A stretch of DNA of 64,000 bases from Devosia sp. RR2S18 (GCF_030177755.1 NZ_CP126539.1:1-64000); one strand, 5' to 3'; shown: positions 1-11,565, counted from the stretch's first letter. The notes: generated from the letters alone by a model not told the origin. Numbers and translations are program-made.

Positions 1-452
1 AGAAACGAGCGCCCAGACAGGCTGGCAGGGTTAAGTATCGGGGCGTTTTTCTGTCCAATTCTGGCACACCGCCAAGTTGGATAAACCGTGTAAGAGTGGT
101 GTTGGCACTTGGGTTCATCGCTGATCCGAACGGATCGGCATGTCCAGTGAGGTAGCTGGTCGGCTCTGACCGGGATCACGTGACAGTACGAGTTCGACGC
201 TGGTGGCATTGAGTCACCGGACAGGAAAGGTGTGTCCGCTGTTTGGCGGGTGCAGGGGCATGGCCGTGGCGACAGGACAGAATGTCCGGGCTGCGGATGG
301 ATCAATCGAGGGCTGACGGGGTTTTGCGGACCAGTCGGCGACAACAGAACGGGGCAGACTAGATGATGCGACAGGCAACCGCCGGAAGACAGGATTGGGA
401 CAAAGCCAGTTCCTCCTCCACTCCTCCGACAACCATAGGCGAGCTGTCCGTC
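1..452. other. Non-coding region upstream of dnaA
   Basis: I see no convincing gene in this stretch. It begins with a run that may be the tail of a terminator for an unseen upstream gene (gggcgttttt at 41-50). One sequence on the minus strand at 76-84 (TTATCCAAC) matches 7 of 9 positions of a DnaA box. I find no cluster of boxes and no clear AT-rich unwinding region, so this is more likely the dnaA promoter region than a demonstrated origin. Confidence 0.4.
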
Positions 453-1901
453 ATGACCACTTCCGAAGGCGAAGCCCAGCGTGAACTCTGGACCCGCGTG
501 CGGGCCCGGCTCAAAGCGTCCGTTGGCGAGGATGTGTTTGCATCCTGGTTTGCCCGGCTTGAGCTGGAAGAGCTAGTTGGCGATGTCGTGCATCTATCCG
601 CCCCCACACGCTTTCTCTGTTCCTGGGTGCAATCCAATTACGCCGAACGTATCCTTGAGGCGTTCCGGCAAGACGACGAGACGGTCGCCCGTATCCACAT
701 CACCCTGCGCGTCAATGGCGGACAGGTGCGGTCGCTCCGCCCCGCAACGCCAGCCGAAGCTGCACCTGTCGAGACCAAGGACGGCGCCGATCCCAGCATC
801 GAAATTCCCGCAGCCCCGCGGCTGGTCAGAGAAAATGCGGCGCCACGCGGCGACGCGCTTTCAGGTAGCGCGATCGACCCGCGCATGACTTTTGACAGCT
901 TCGTGGCAGGCGAGGCCAACGAGATGGCGCTGGGCGTGGCCAGGCAGATCGCCAAGGCTGCCGCCAACAACACCGTCACGTTCAACCCGGTTTATATTCA
1001 TTCGACGGTTGGCCTGGGTAAATCCCACCTGCTCAATGCCATCGCCCATGCAACGGCCGAGGCGGATCCGACCAAGAATATCGTCTATCTGACGGCCGAC
1101 CATTTCATGTACCACTTCATTGCAGCCGTGCAGCGCCAGTCGGCGCTCGGCTTCAAGGACTGGCTGCGCAAGGTCGACCTGCTGCTGATCGACGACATGC
1201 AGTTCCTCCAAGGCAAGTCGGCCACCGAGTTCGGCCACACGCTGGGCACGCTGCTAACCGGCGCCAAGCAGGTGGTGGTGGCGGCCGATGCGCCACCCCG
1301 CGATCTCGAAATGCTCGATGAGCGCATTCGCTCGCGCCTCTCTGGTGGCTTGGTGGTCCCGATCAGCGGTTTCGATCTCGAACTGCGACGCTCGATCGTC
1401 CAGCGCCGGGCCGACCAGGTGGCAGCCCGCTATGGCATGCACTTCCCCGCCGCGGTCATCGACTACATCGCCCGCGCGGTGGTCAGCCATGGCCGCGATC
1501 TCGATGGCGCCGTCAACCGGCTCGTTGCCGCCAACCAGCTCACGGGCGAACTGATCACCGTGCCCCTGGCGGAAAAGACCCTTGCCGATCTCATTCGCAG
1601 CCGCGACGCCAAGCGCGTCCGGATCGAAGACATTCTCAAGATGGTGTCGCGTCACTACAAGGTGCCTCGCAACGAATTGCTGTCGGCGCGCCGCTCGCGC
1701 GACGTCGTCCGCCCGCGCCAGATCGCGATGTTTCTCGCCAAGGCGCTGACCAGCCGGTCCCTACCCGAGATCGGGCGCCGCTTTGGCGGCCGCGACCACA
1801 CCACGGTCCTCCATTCGGTTCGCAAGGTCGAGCAGATGATGAAGGACGATCACGACCTTTGCCAGGAAATCGAACTCCTTAAGCGCATGCTTGAGGAATA
1901 G
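453..1901 (+). CDS. dnaA: Chromosomal replication initiator protein DnaA
   Basis: ATP-dependent initiator that binds DnaA boxes at oriC and opens the duplex. An N-terminal helicase-interaction domain is followed by a variable linker, an AAA+ core and a C-terminal DNA-binding domain. The core shows a P-loop GLGKSH and a Walker B LLIDDMQF. The C-terminus ends with the DnaA signature around GRDHTTVLHSVRK. An ATG at 363 would add 30 low-complexity residues. I prefer the ATG at 453, where the family's usual N-terminus (ELWTRVRARL) begins, giving 482 aa. The P-loop is preceded by HSTVGLGK rather than the usual GGxGLGK, a mild variation. It heads the dnaA-dnaN-recF-gyrB block. Confidence 0.96.
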   Translation: MTTSEGEAQRELWTRVRARLKASVGEDVFASWFARLELEELVGDVVHLSAPTRFLCSWVQSNYAERILEAFRQDDETVARIHITLRVNGGQVRSLRPATPAEAAPVETKDGADPSIEIPAAPRLVRENAAPRGDALSGSAIDPRMTFDSFVAGEANEMALGVARQIAKAAANNTVTFNPVYIHSTVGLGKSHLLNAIAHATAEADPTKNIVYLTADHFMYHFIAAVQRQSALGFKDWLRKVDLLLIDDMQFLQGKSATEFGHTLGTLLTGAKQVVVAADAPPRDLEMLDERIRSRLSGGLVVPISGFDLELRRSIVQRRADQVAARYGMHFPAAVIDYIARAVVSHGRDLDGAVNRLVAANQLTGELITVPLAEKTLADLIRSRDAKRVRIEDILKMVSRHYKVPRNELLSARRSRDVVRPRQIAMFLAKALTSRSLPEIGRRFGGRDHTTVLHSVRKVEQMMKDDHDLCQEIELLKRMLEE

Positions 1902-2021
1902 GGCGCGTAGGCGCAGCAGCATGCCTGGTGCTGCGCCACAGCGGCGTACCGCGGCTGTGTAATAGCTGCGGCAAAAGGCCTGCCACTCTTGCTAATCCGT
2001 TATGAAACTGTAAACGTCCAG

Positions 2022-2044
2022 ACCCCGGCCTGCCGGGGTTTTTT
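2022..2044 (+). terminator. Rho-independent terminator after dnaA
   Basis: A perfect 8-bp GC stem (ACCCCGGC / GCCGGGGT) with a 2-nt loop is followed by five T. It lies between dnaA and dnaN, about 120 bases after the dnaA stop, so dnaN probably has its own promoter or relies on read-through. Confidence 0.8.
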
Positions 2045-2086
2045 GTCGCCTAGTGCAGCCGTGTAGTGCCGAGGAATTTGCCAGCC

Positions 2087-3208
2087 ATGAAAGTCACGCT
2101 CGAACGCAATCATCTGCTCAAATCGCTGAGCCATGTGCATCGGGTGGTGGAGCGGCGCAATACCTATCCCATTCTGGCCAACGTGCTGTTCAAGGCCGCT
2201 GACGACAAGGTGGAGTTGCGGGCGACCGACCTTGATATCGAGGTGACCGAAGGCGTACCCGCCATGGTATCGACCCCCGGCACCACCACCGTTCCGGCGC
2301 ACACGCTTTACGAAATCGTGCGCAAGCTCAGCGATGGGGCCGAGGTGCGGCTCGAAACCGATGGCGGCGAGAACATGGTGCTGACCTCGGGCCGGTCGCG
2401 GTTCAACCTGCAGTGCCTCTCGCCCGACAGCTTTCCTGATCTTAAATCAGGCAATTTCGGCCACCAGTTCACTATGCCGACCACGGCGCTGCGCGAGTTG
2501 ATCGAGCGGACGCAATTCGCCATCAGCAATGAAGAAACGCGCTACTATCTCAACGGCATCTACTTCCACACCGTGGAGGTTTCCAATGCCGGCACCGTGC
2601 TGCGCGCCATCGCCACCGATGGTCATCGTTTGGCCCGTGCCGAGATGGAGGCGCCCCAGGGCGCCAAGGGCATGCCGGGCATCATCGTTCCCAAGAAGAC
2701 CGTGGGCGAAGTCCAGAGGCTGCTCGATGGCGCCGAGGAAGAGGTCGCAGTCGAAGTCTCCGATACCAAGATCCGCTTCACCGTGGGTTCGGTGGTGCTC
2801 CTCTCCAAGCTCATCGAGGGGACCTTTCCCGATTACGAGCGGGTGACCCCCAAGAACAACGACAAGCAGATGAATGTCGACCGGGCGAGCTTTGCCATTG
2901 CCGTGGATCGCGTCTCGACCATCGCCTCGGACCGCGGCGGCAAGGCCGTGAAGCTTTCGGCGAAAGATGGCCTGCTTGAGCTTTCCGTCACCAACCCGGA
3001 TCATGGCACAGCCAGCGAAGAACTTCCCGTCGACTTTGAAACCGACGGCTTCGAGATTGGCTTCAATGCGCGTTACCTGCTCGACATCGTCGGCCAGATC
3101 CGATCGGAATCGGCGATCTTCATGTTCAACGATGCCGGCTCGCCCACGCTGGTCAAGGAAGAGGGCGAGACCAGCTCGCTCTACGTGCTGATGCCGATGC
3201 GAGTCTAG
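2087..3208 (+). CDS. dnaN: DNA polymerase III sliding clamp (beta subunit)
   Basis: Forms the ring-shaped homodimer that tethers DNA polymerase III to DNA. The 373-aa length and three-domain clamp fold sequence are normal, and the C-terminus ends in the typical YVLMPMRV motif. The ATG at 2087 (MKVTLERNHLLKSL) is the standard start; an in-frame GTG at 2066 would add seven residues not seen in the family. The TAG stop at 3206-3208 is in the same reading frame as the following recF region, which is unusual. Confidence 0.97.
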   Translation: MKVTLERNHLLKSLSHVHRVVERRNTYPILANVLFKAADDKVELRATDLDIEVTEGVPAMVSTPGTTTVPAHTLYEIVRKLSDGAEVRLETDGGENMVLTSGRSRFNLQCLSPDSFPDLKSGNFGHQFTMPTTALRELIERTQFAISNEETRYYLNGIYFHTVEVSNAGTVLRAIATDGHRLARAEMEAPQGAKGMPGIIVPKKTVGEVQRLLDGAEEEVAVEVSDTKIRFTVGSVVLLSKLIEGTFPDYERVTPKNNDKQMNVDRASFAIAVDRVSTIASDRGGKAVKLSAKDGLLELSVTNPDHGTASEELPVDFETDGFEIGFNARYLLDIVGQIRSESAIFMFNDAGSPTLVKEEGETSSLYVLMPMRV

Positions 3209-3217
3209 GGGCAGGTC

Positions 3218-4330
3218 ACGATCCGCCACCTTTCCCGCCTGCGCCTCACCGCGTTCCGCAACTATCAGTCGGCAGCGCTCGACCTCGATGGCCGGCACCT
3301 TGTGCTGACCGGGCCGAACGGCGCGGGCAAGACCAACCTGCTCGAGGCAGTCTCGCTGCTCTCGCCGGGGCGCGGACTCCGGCGCGCCAGCTTCGACACC
3401 GTGCAGGCAAGCGGCAGCGACAGCGGCTGGGCGGTCGCGGCGACCGTGGAAGCAGATGAAGGTCCTACCGACATCGGCACCGGCGCAACGCCCGAAGGCG
3501 GGCGGCGCGTCCGCATCAACGGCGCCAATGCCCGCTCCATCGAGTCCATGAGCGAATATCTGCGCGTGCTGTGGCTGACGCCGAGCATGGACGGGCTGTT
3601 CTCGGGGCCTGCCAGCGAGCGTCGGCGGTTCCTCGACCGGCTGGTGACCACGCTCATCCCGTCTCATTCTGCTGCCGTTTCGGACTATGAACGGACCATG
3701 CGGCAGCGCAACAAGCTTTTGGACGAGAACGGGAACTCGGCCTGGCTCAGCGCCATCGAGGCGCAAATGGCCGAACTGGGCGCAGCTGTCCACCTCGCCC
3801 GCACCGATAGCCTCCTCCATCTCGAAACCCTGATCGGGCAAAGCCTGGTCGATGAGAGCTTTCCGTCCGCCCATCTGGCGCTGACGCCGCTCTTTGAAGA
3901 GGGGCATGAGGGCACCTCCGCCGCCGAACTGGAAACCGCGCTCCGCACCGCCTGGCAGGGCAGCCGCGGGGTTGATCGCGCGGCGGGACGCACCATATTA
4001 GGGCCACACCGAGTGGATCTCGAAGTCACCTATCGGCAAAAGGGCGTGCCGGCGGCGCTGGGCTCGACCGGCGAGCAGAAGGCCCTCCTGATCGGCCTCA
4101 TCCTGGCGCATGCGCTCCTCGTCAAGCTCAGAACGCAGATCACGCCCTTCCTGTTGCTCGACGAGATCGCAGCCCATCTCGATCCGGACCGGCGACGGGC
4201 GCTGTTCGAAGCGCTGGATGGGCTGGCCACGCAGTGCTTTTTGACCGGCACGGACCGCCTCCTCTTTGAGGCGCTGGGCAGCCGGGCACAGATGGTGACC
4301 GTGCGCGACGGACGCCTCTACCAAGACTAG
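3218..4330 (+). CDS. recF: DNA replication and repair protein RecF
   Basis: SMC-like ATPase that helps load RecA on single-stranded gaps. The protein has a Walker A GPNGAGKTN, and its C-terminus holds the signature and Walker B region (LLLDEIAAHLD). Protein similarity runs upstream of the first canonical start (GTG 3302): residues from IRHLSRLRLTAFRNY onward encode the first beta strands that RecF needs. No ATG, GTG or TTG exists in frame between the dnaN stop and 3302. I therefore place the start at ACG 3218 (ATC 3221 is an alternative), seven bases after AGGGG at 3207-3211. A start at 3302 would lose about 28 essential residues. The family assignment is firm; the start is uncertain. Confidence 0.85.
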   Translation, partial: TIRHLSRLRLTAFRNYQSAALDLDGRHLVLTGPNGAGKTNLLEAVSLLSPGRGLRRASFDTVQASGSDSGWAVAATVEADEGPTDIGTGATPEGGRRVRINGANARSIESMSEYLRVLWLTPSMDGLFSGPASERRRFLDRLVTTLIPSHSAAVSDYERTMRQRNKLLDENGNSAWLSAIEAQMAELGAAVHLARTDSLLHLETLIGQSLVDESFPSAHLALTPLFEEGHEGTSAAELETALRTAWQGSRGVDRAAGRTILGPHRVDLEVTYRQKGVPAALGSTGEQKALLIGLILAHALLVKLRTQITPFLLLDEIAAHLDPDRRRALFEALDGLATQCFLTGTDRLLFEALGSRAQMVTVRDGRLYQD

Positions 4331-6886
<2,556 letters not shown>

Positions 6887-6889
6887 GCG

Positions 6890-6894
6890 AAGGT
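6890..6894. repeat. Left target-site duplication of the Tn7-like element (AAGGT)
   Basis: AAGGT immediately precedes the TGTGCAG terminus. The other flank reads AAGGT at 23387-23391 if the terminal A is shared, or AGGT if the element ends in ACA at 23387. Tn7-type transposition makes 5-bp duplications, so this fits with one ambiguous base. Confidence 0.6.
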
Positions 6895-6959
6895 TGTGCA
6901 GGGACGCATAAGCTGCACTTTTACCCCGTAAGCTGCTGCGGAATCCCCCGATAAAGTGA
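6895..6959 (+). repeat. Left transposon end: terminal inverted repeat and three TnsB-like sites
   Basis: The terminal repeat starts with TGTGCAG at 6895. Three spaced, degenerate copies of a GACCCCATAANNTG-like repeat follow: 6903-6917, 6922-6936 and 6944-6959. All are in the same orientation relative to the terminus, with about 20-bp spacing. This matches the general organisation of Tn7 ends, where TnsB binds repeated 22-bp sites; the protein's actual binding here is inferred. Confidence 0.7.
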
Positions 6960-6962
6960 AGT

Positions 6963-6986
6963 AGGGCCAGCATTTATGCTGGCCCT
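6963..6986. terminator. Strong hairpin inside the left transposon end
   Basis: A perfect 10-bp inverted repeat (AGGGCCAGCA / TGCTGGCCCT) with loop TTTA. No T-run follows on the plus strand. It lies inside the transposon, between the TnsB-like sites and the helicase gene. It could block read-through from gyrB into the cargo, or serve as a structural element of the end. Confidence 0.45.
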
Positions 6987-7064
6987 GGTGACGTTAGGTC
7001 AAAGCCGCAGCTACAACCGGTCAGTCGAAAGAGCCGCGGACTGTACCCCTGAAGAGGCTGTTCA

Positions 7065-9872
7065 GTGAGCGTAGCAACGACGAGTTTAAACGAGCTCGCT
7101 CTTTGGGAGCACCAGAACAAAGCTGTCACTGCAGCGGAGGCCTATTTTAAGTCTGGTAGCAAGAAAGGCTGCCTAATCCATATGCCGACCGGGACAGGCA
7201 AGACGGGGGTAATGGCAGTGTTGGCCACAAGGCGAGCATGCATTGCACCAGTTTTGGTCGTGTGCCCCTCAGCAGCCCTCGTTGAGCAACTCCATAAACA
7301 GTTCGACGGTGGCTTCTGGAACAAAATCGGTGCCGATCACGCATGGAAGCCAGAACTTGTCACACCCATTTTGCCCAGCACAGTGGCGAAGGTGGTGAAA
7401 GCAATTGGCGAGAACGCTGGCAAACGCACCATAGTCGTTGGCACCATCCAAGCTCTTCAACAGATACATGCAGAAGGGCTAGGCGAGCAAATCCACGACT
7501 TAATTGGGACAATCATCTTCGACGAAGGGCACCGGGAACCAGCGCCCTCGTGGGCGGAGGCGATTCGAGCTTTCAATGTGCCAACCGTGCTGTTCAGCGC
7601 CACTCCGTTCCGGGGAGACCTGAAGCTATTTGATGTCGACGATGACCACATCCACTTCGTCTCCTTCGCCGAGGCGGTGGAGCAGAACCTGATTAGAGGA
7701 ATTGAAGTAGCTGAGCACTCTCTTTCCATCAATTCGGACACGTTCGCTGGACAAATCCTTGGGATCGTGGACGGCCTGGTCGCCAGTGGTCGATTCACAA
7801 AGAACAATAAGGTCATCATCCGAGCCGGGAGCGAGAGCTCCGTTCTTGAGCTACATCAGGCCTTCAACAATGCCTTGGCAGGACGTGACGATGGCGTAAT
7901 TGCGGTCCACCACAACTTCAAGTCCAGAAGTGAGCCCGGATTGCACTCCGAAGTGCCAAGCGAAATCTCACAGCGCGGCGAACGATTCCTCATCCACCAG
8001 TACATGCTTATCGAGGGGATTGACGATCCTTCCTGTGCAGTTGTTGCGCTATTCGAACCATTCAACAACACGCGCATGTTGGTTCAACAGGCTGGACGCG
8101 TCATTCGTCATCCATCCAAGGTAGGAGAACCAGCAGAGAAAGCTTATCTGATCGGTCGGCAAGGTGACGGGGTGGTGGAGGATTGGAAGAGCTTCCTCCA
8201 TTATGATGCCGAATGCGTCAAGAATGGTGGCAAGCCGTTCATCCGTAACGATGCCAAAGTGCTGAACGATCTCATCGCAGCTTTGCCGATGATGGACTAC
8301 GTCGCAGGGAAGTTCCGCCAGCGATTGGATCTAGGAAGCGATGAGATACATGAAGATCTGCGGTTCCCCCTTTCAGCGCTTGTCTATAGCGTCGAGGCTG
8401 ACATGGATTTGGCTGAGCTGCAGGAGCGCATATCAGCGGCGCTGAGCGAAGATGATCGCCATGAAGCGCTCACCGGTTCTGCACTTGGCGGGAGCTGCCG
8501 GTATCATGTCACCCTCCGGCTAAACCCCTCTCCATTTCTCGCCGGCTACCTCTTTCATGGAGCGTCGCTCGAGATCACAATCTATGCGAAGTGCGGAGGA
8601 CGGCTGTTTTTCTACGACAGTGCCGGATTGTGGATCAACGAGATCGATGGCATCGGTCCGCGGATCGACCCCAAGACACTACAGTCTCTCCTGCCGGACA
8701 GCTCTGAGAACACGATTTCCTACATAAGCGTGAAGAATACGGATCTGGGTCCGCTCGCTCTTCGGTCTCGAAGTTTAGCGGCGCGTTCTCTCCAGCGCTC
8801 CGGAGTTTTTCTGGGAGAGCACCTAAATGTGGTGACACGAGCTACCGGGTACGTTTCGAGGAAGCGCCGTGCAGTAGGTTTCGACACAGCCAGGGTTCGA
8901 GAAGGAGACGGAGCCAGGAGCACAGCGGAAGACTTCGGTAAGTGGTGTATCTCGGTAAATGACGAGTTGGACGCCGCGGCAAAAACTGCCTCTCTGTTCT
9001 CGAGGTTCGCACTGCCCACCGCGGTTCCGGCGGATACCACGCCTGTGAACATTCTCGTCGACATGCTTGAGGTACTGGGACAATTTCAAACCGCCAACGA
9101 AGGTGCCTCCGAGATCGAGACAGAAAATCTCTGTGTCGATGTGTTCCCGGATGCAAATCCAGGCGCACATGGACCTTTCCGCTTCAGCCTTGTGGTTGAT
9201 GGCAAGGCACATGACGTATGGATCGAGTGGAACAAGAAGAAGCGGAAGTACTGGCTCACGTCACCCGGATTGAGTAGGTACAAATCCAGGGACAATGAAA
9301 AAATCTCACTGACGCGGCGGCTGAATCAGCAACAGCCCTTCAGGATCATTACTTCGGACATGTCGCACGCCTATGTTTCGGGCGCTTTCTACGCTCTTGA
9401 TCTGAACTTGGCAGATCCAAAGGGAGCTGGTGGCATGGTGTTGGATCTGATCAAGCCCATAACTGGGTTGAGCGCTATCACATCAGAAAAGGGGCCAGTG
9501 AGGGGGGGCAACTTTTATGATTGGGAGGATAACTCCCTCTTCAGCTTCATCGATAAAGCTTTAAATCCTTCACGCGGCCCAGCAGTACTGGGAGCTCCCT
9601 TCCCTGCGCTGGTCTGCGATGATCTCAACGAGGAAGTCGGCGACTTCTTGGCCGTCGATGACGACCCTGCGAACCCGCGGGTAGTCTTTGTAGTAGCTAA
9701 GTGGAAGGACGGAAACCCAGGAGTTTCGGCATCCGCATTTTATGACGTCTGTGCGCAGGGTGTGAAGAACCTGGCCTACTTAAAGAGTGACGGAACTCCT
9801 GGTCGTGTCCCGGGACGTGGTGTAACTGAGCTGGTCAAGCCGCTCGCGAGCGCGCCATTACGAGCGCCGTAG
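7065..9872 (+). CDS. SF2 DEAD/DEAH-type helicase, 3' end replaced by an IS256-family insertion
   Basis: Superfamily 2 helicase/translocase with a restriction-enzyme-like motor. It has Walker A MPTGTGKTG (K46), motif II DEGH (D153), motif III SAT in LFSATPF, and motif VI QQAGRVIRH near residue 345. A long region of unknown function follows. Near the end, CDDLNEE-x2-DFLAVD then VVFVVAKWK resembles the D-x(n)-ExK layout of PD-(D/E)XK nucleases, but this is only a pattern match. The GTG start at 7065 has GAAGAGG upstream. The last 23 codons after 9800 come from the left end of the IS256 element; the true 3' end lies at 11233-11565 in the same frame. Codon choice looks less GC-biased than the host genes, suggesting foreign origin. 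A phage-defence role is inferred from type and location. Confidence 0.85.
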   Translation: MSVATTSLNELALWEHQNKAVTAAEAYFKSGSKKGCLIHMPTGTGKTGVMAVLATRRACIAPVLVVCPSAALVEQLHKQFDGGFWNKIGADHAWKPELVTPILPSTVAKVVKAIGENAGKRTIVVGTIQALQQIHAEGLGEQIHDLIGTIIFDEGHREPAPSWAEAIRAFNVPTVLFSATPFRGDLKLFDVDDDHIHFVSFAEAVEQNLIRGIEVAEHSLSINSDTFAGQILGIVDGLVASGRFTKNNKVIIRAGSESSVLELHQAFNNALAGRDDGVIAVHHNFKSRSEPGLHSEVPSEISQRGERFLIHQYMLIEGIDDPSCAVVALFEPFNNTRMLVQQAGRVIRHPSKVGEPAEKAYLIGRQGDGVVEDWKSFLHYDAECVKNGGKPFIRNDAKVLNDLIAALPMMDYVAGKFRQRLDLGSDEIHEDLRFPLSALVYSVEADMDLAELQERISAALSEDDRHEALTGSALGGSCRYHVTLRLNPSPFLAGYLFHGASLEITIYAKCGGRLFFYDSAGLWINEIDGIGPRIDPKTLQSLLPDSSENTISYISVKNTDLGPLALRSRSLAARSLQRSGVFLGEHLNVVTRATGYVSRKRRAVGFDTARVREGDGARSTAEDFGKWCISVNDELDAAAKTASLFSRFALPTAVPADTTPVNILVDMLEVLGQFQTANEGASEIETENLCVDVFPDANPGAHGPFRFSLVVDGKAHDVWIEWNKKKRKYWLTSPGLSRYKSRDNEKISLTRRLNQQQPFRIITSDMSHAYVSGAFYALDLNLADPKGAGGMVLDLIKPITGLSAITSEKGPVRGGNFYDWEDNSLFSFIDKALNPSRGPAVLGAPFPALVCDDLNEEVGDFLAVDDDPANPRVVFVVAKWKDGNPGVSASAFYDVCAQGVKNLAYLKSDGTPGRVPGRGVTELVKPLASAPLRAP
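9793..9800. repeat. Left target duplication of the IS256 element (GAACTCCT)
   Basis: Exact 8-bp direct repeat with 11225-11232, immediately flanking the inverted repeats. It lies within the helicase coding sequence and ends on a codon boundary. Confidence 0.92.
9801..9830 (+). repeat. IS256 left inverted repeat
   Basis: Thirty-base terminal repeat. Its mate is 11195-11224 on the other strand; 24 of 30 positions match by my reading, including a 15-base identical inner block. It is read through in frame by the truncated helicase gene. Confidence 0.88.
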
Positions 9873-9954
9873 CGAGCGAGCGGCTGGGTGGTCATCGACG
9901 GATTTCCGGTAAGGTCTGGTTGCTTACCCCAACCCTGCACCTGAAGGACCACCG

Positions 9955-11157
9955 ATGACCGACTCGATGATGAACCTGCGCACGCTGGTAGAGAAGACCC
10001 CCGACGCCGATATTCTGCGCGAGATGATTGGCTTTGCTGCTGAACGGTTGATGGAGCTGGAGGTTAGCGCTGCCACCGGCGCCGCTTATGGCGAGAAGAG
10101 CACTGAGCGGCGGGTCCAGCGCAATGGCTACCGCGAACGGGACTGGGAGACACGAGCCGGCACAGTCGAGCTGCGCATCCCCAAGCTGCGCAAGGGCAGC
10201 TACTTCCCTGGCTTTCTTGAGCCGCGCCGGATGGCGGAGAAGGCGCTGACGGCAGTGATCCAAGAAGCCTACATCCAAGGCATTTCCACCCGCTCGGTAG
10301 ATGACCTGGTCAAGGCCATGGGCATGAGCGGCATCTCCAAAAGCCAGGTGAGCCGGCTATGCGAGGAGATCGACGGTAAGGTTAAAGCGTTCCTGGACCG
10401 ACCGATCGAGGGCGATTGGCCCTATCTGTGGATCGACGCCACCTACCTCAAGGTGCGCCGGGGTGGCCGCATTGTCTCGGTGGCTGCCATCATGGCTATC
10501 GGCGTCAACGCCGATGGTAGACGCGAGGTGCTGGGCATGGAGATCGGCACCTCGGAAGCCGAGGCGATCTGGACCGAGTTCCTGCGCAAGCTGACCCGCC
10601 GCGGCCTACGAGGCGTGAAGCTGGTCATCTCCGATGCTCATGAAGGCATCAAGGCGGCTGTCACCAAGGTCCTTTGTGCAACCTGGCAACGCTGCCGGGT
10701 TCACTTCATGCGCAACGTCCTTGCTCATGCTGGCAAGAGCGGTCGCCGGGTGGCCAGCGCCTTTATCGCTACAGCCTTCGCCCAGGAGACCCCTGAGGCC
10801 GCAAGTATCCAATGGCGCGCCGTTGCCGACCAGATCCGCACTCGCGTGCCCAAGCTCGCCACCATCATGGATGAGGCCGAGCACGACGTCCTCGCCTATA
10901 TGAGCTTCCCCAAGGAGCATCGGGCCAAGCTTCACTCGAACAACCCGATAGAACGGGTCAATGGCGAGGTGAAGCGCCGGACCGAGGTGGTGGGCATCTT
11001 CCCCAACGAGGATGCCATCGTCCGGCTCGTGGGCGCCATCCTGCTCGAGCAAAACGATGAGTGGGCTGTGCAGCGCGCCAGATACATGTCGCTGGAATCC
11101 GTTGCCCATTTGAGCGATGATCCCCTCGTCAGCCTGCCGGCAGTCCCCGCACGCTGA
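9955..11157 (+). CDS. IS256-family (mutator-type) transposase
   Basis: DDE transposase that catalyses movement of the surrounding element. At 400 aa it is full length for the family. The first catalytic Asp is in the [11 protein letters not shown] motif, the second in [10 protein letters not shown], and the Glu lies in the C-terminal [15 protein letters not shown] region. The [11 protein letters not shown] signature typical of IS256 transposases follows the second Asp ([13 protein letters not shown]). No frameshift or stop is seen, so the element may be active. The ATG at 9955 is preceded by GAAGGACCACC. Confidence 0.95.
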   Translation: MTDSMMNLRTLVEKTPDADILREMIGFAAERLMELEVSAATGAAYGEKSTERRVQRNGYRERDWETRAGTVELRIPKLRKGSYFPGFLEPRRMAEKALTAVIQEAYIQGISTRSVDDLVKAMGMSGISKSQVSRLCEEIDGKVKAFLDRPIEGDWPYLWIDATYLKVRRGGRIVSVAAIMAIGVNADGRREVLGMEIGTSEAEAIWTEFLRKLTRRGLRGVKLVISDAHEGIKAAVTKVLCATWQRCRVHFMRNVLAHAGKSGRRVASAFIATAFAQETPEAASIQWRAVADQIRTRVPKLATIMDEAEHDVLAYMSFPKEHRAKLHSNNPIERVNGEVKRRTEVVGIFPNEDAIVRLVGAILLEQNDEWAVQRARYMSLESVAHLSDDPLVSLPAVPAR

Positions 11158-11194
11158 CCAACCCGGCCAAGCCGGATATGCGTGGAGGCCCTGC

Positions 11195-11224
11195 CTCAGT
11201 TACACCACGCCGAAGGACACGATC
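11195..11224 (-). repeat. IS256 right inverted repeat
   Basis: Right terminus of the IS256 element; the inner 15 bases are the exact complement of the left repeat. The 8-bp target duplication GAACTCCT follows at 11225-11232. Confidence 0.88.
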
Positions 11225-11565
11225 GAACTCCTCTACCTGGTTCGCCCACTCGCTTCGATCGGCCGTGGACCATGAGCCGGGGAAAGGGAGCAACCAAGGT
11301 CACAGACACCATCGCCCGAAGACGCGCCGGCCCTACATCAATCGCTTTTCGGCGGCTTCTGGAGCGTGTTCGCACCATTCCCTCAGCTGAACGATCTATC
11401 TGGCTCGTGTGTTCAGGGGGAATGCTGTCAAGAAAAAGCTTAGAAGCAGAGTTCAAGGCCAAGCCACCAAAGGCGCATGTGCTTCAGTTTTATCACTTGG
11501 TGCTATCCGCCTATTCAGCTTGCCAATCGGTTGGTGTGCAGCTGAAAATTTTCTGCGCCGAGTGA
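11225..11565 (+). pseudogene. Severed 3' end of the helicase gene
   Basis: The right duplication copy (11225-11232) is followed by 110 codons in exact frame with the helicase up to 9800, ending in TGA at 11563-11565. Without the IS the protein would be about 1,022 aa. This tail contains a basic stretch and ends with a hydrophobic segment (SAYSACQSVGVQLKIFCAE). A Met inside the IS end (11182) could start translation of a chimera, but there is no reason to expect a functional product. The reconstruction rests on the duplicated 8 bp and frame continuity and is independent of any homology search. Confidence 0.85.

Larger units (their letters stand above)
9801..11224 (+). mobile_element. IS256-family insertion sequence (1,424 bp)
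   Basis: Complete element with 30-bp imperfect terminal inverted repeats at 9801-9830 and 11195-11224. They share the inner CGTGGTGTAACTGAG and outer TCGTGTCC blocks. The element is bracketed by the 8-bp duplication GAACTCCT, the size typical of IS256 insertions. It encodes one full-length transposase. It interrupts the helicase gene: joining 9800 to 11233 restores one open frame. Confidence 0.93.

Noticed and set aside
2447..3907. 486-codon minus-strand frame opposite dnaN and recF
   Set aside because: Antisense shadow of two well supported genes.
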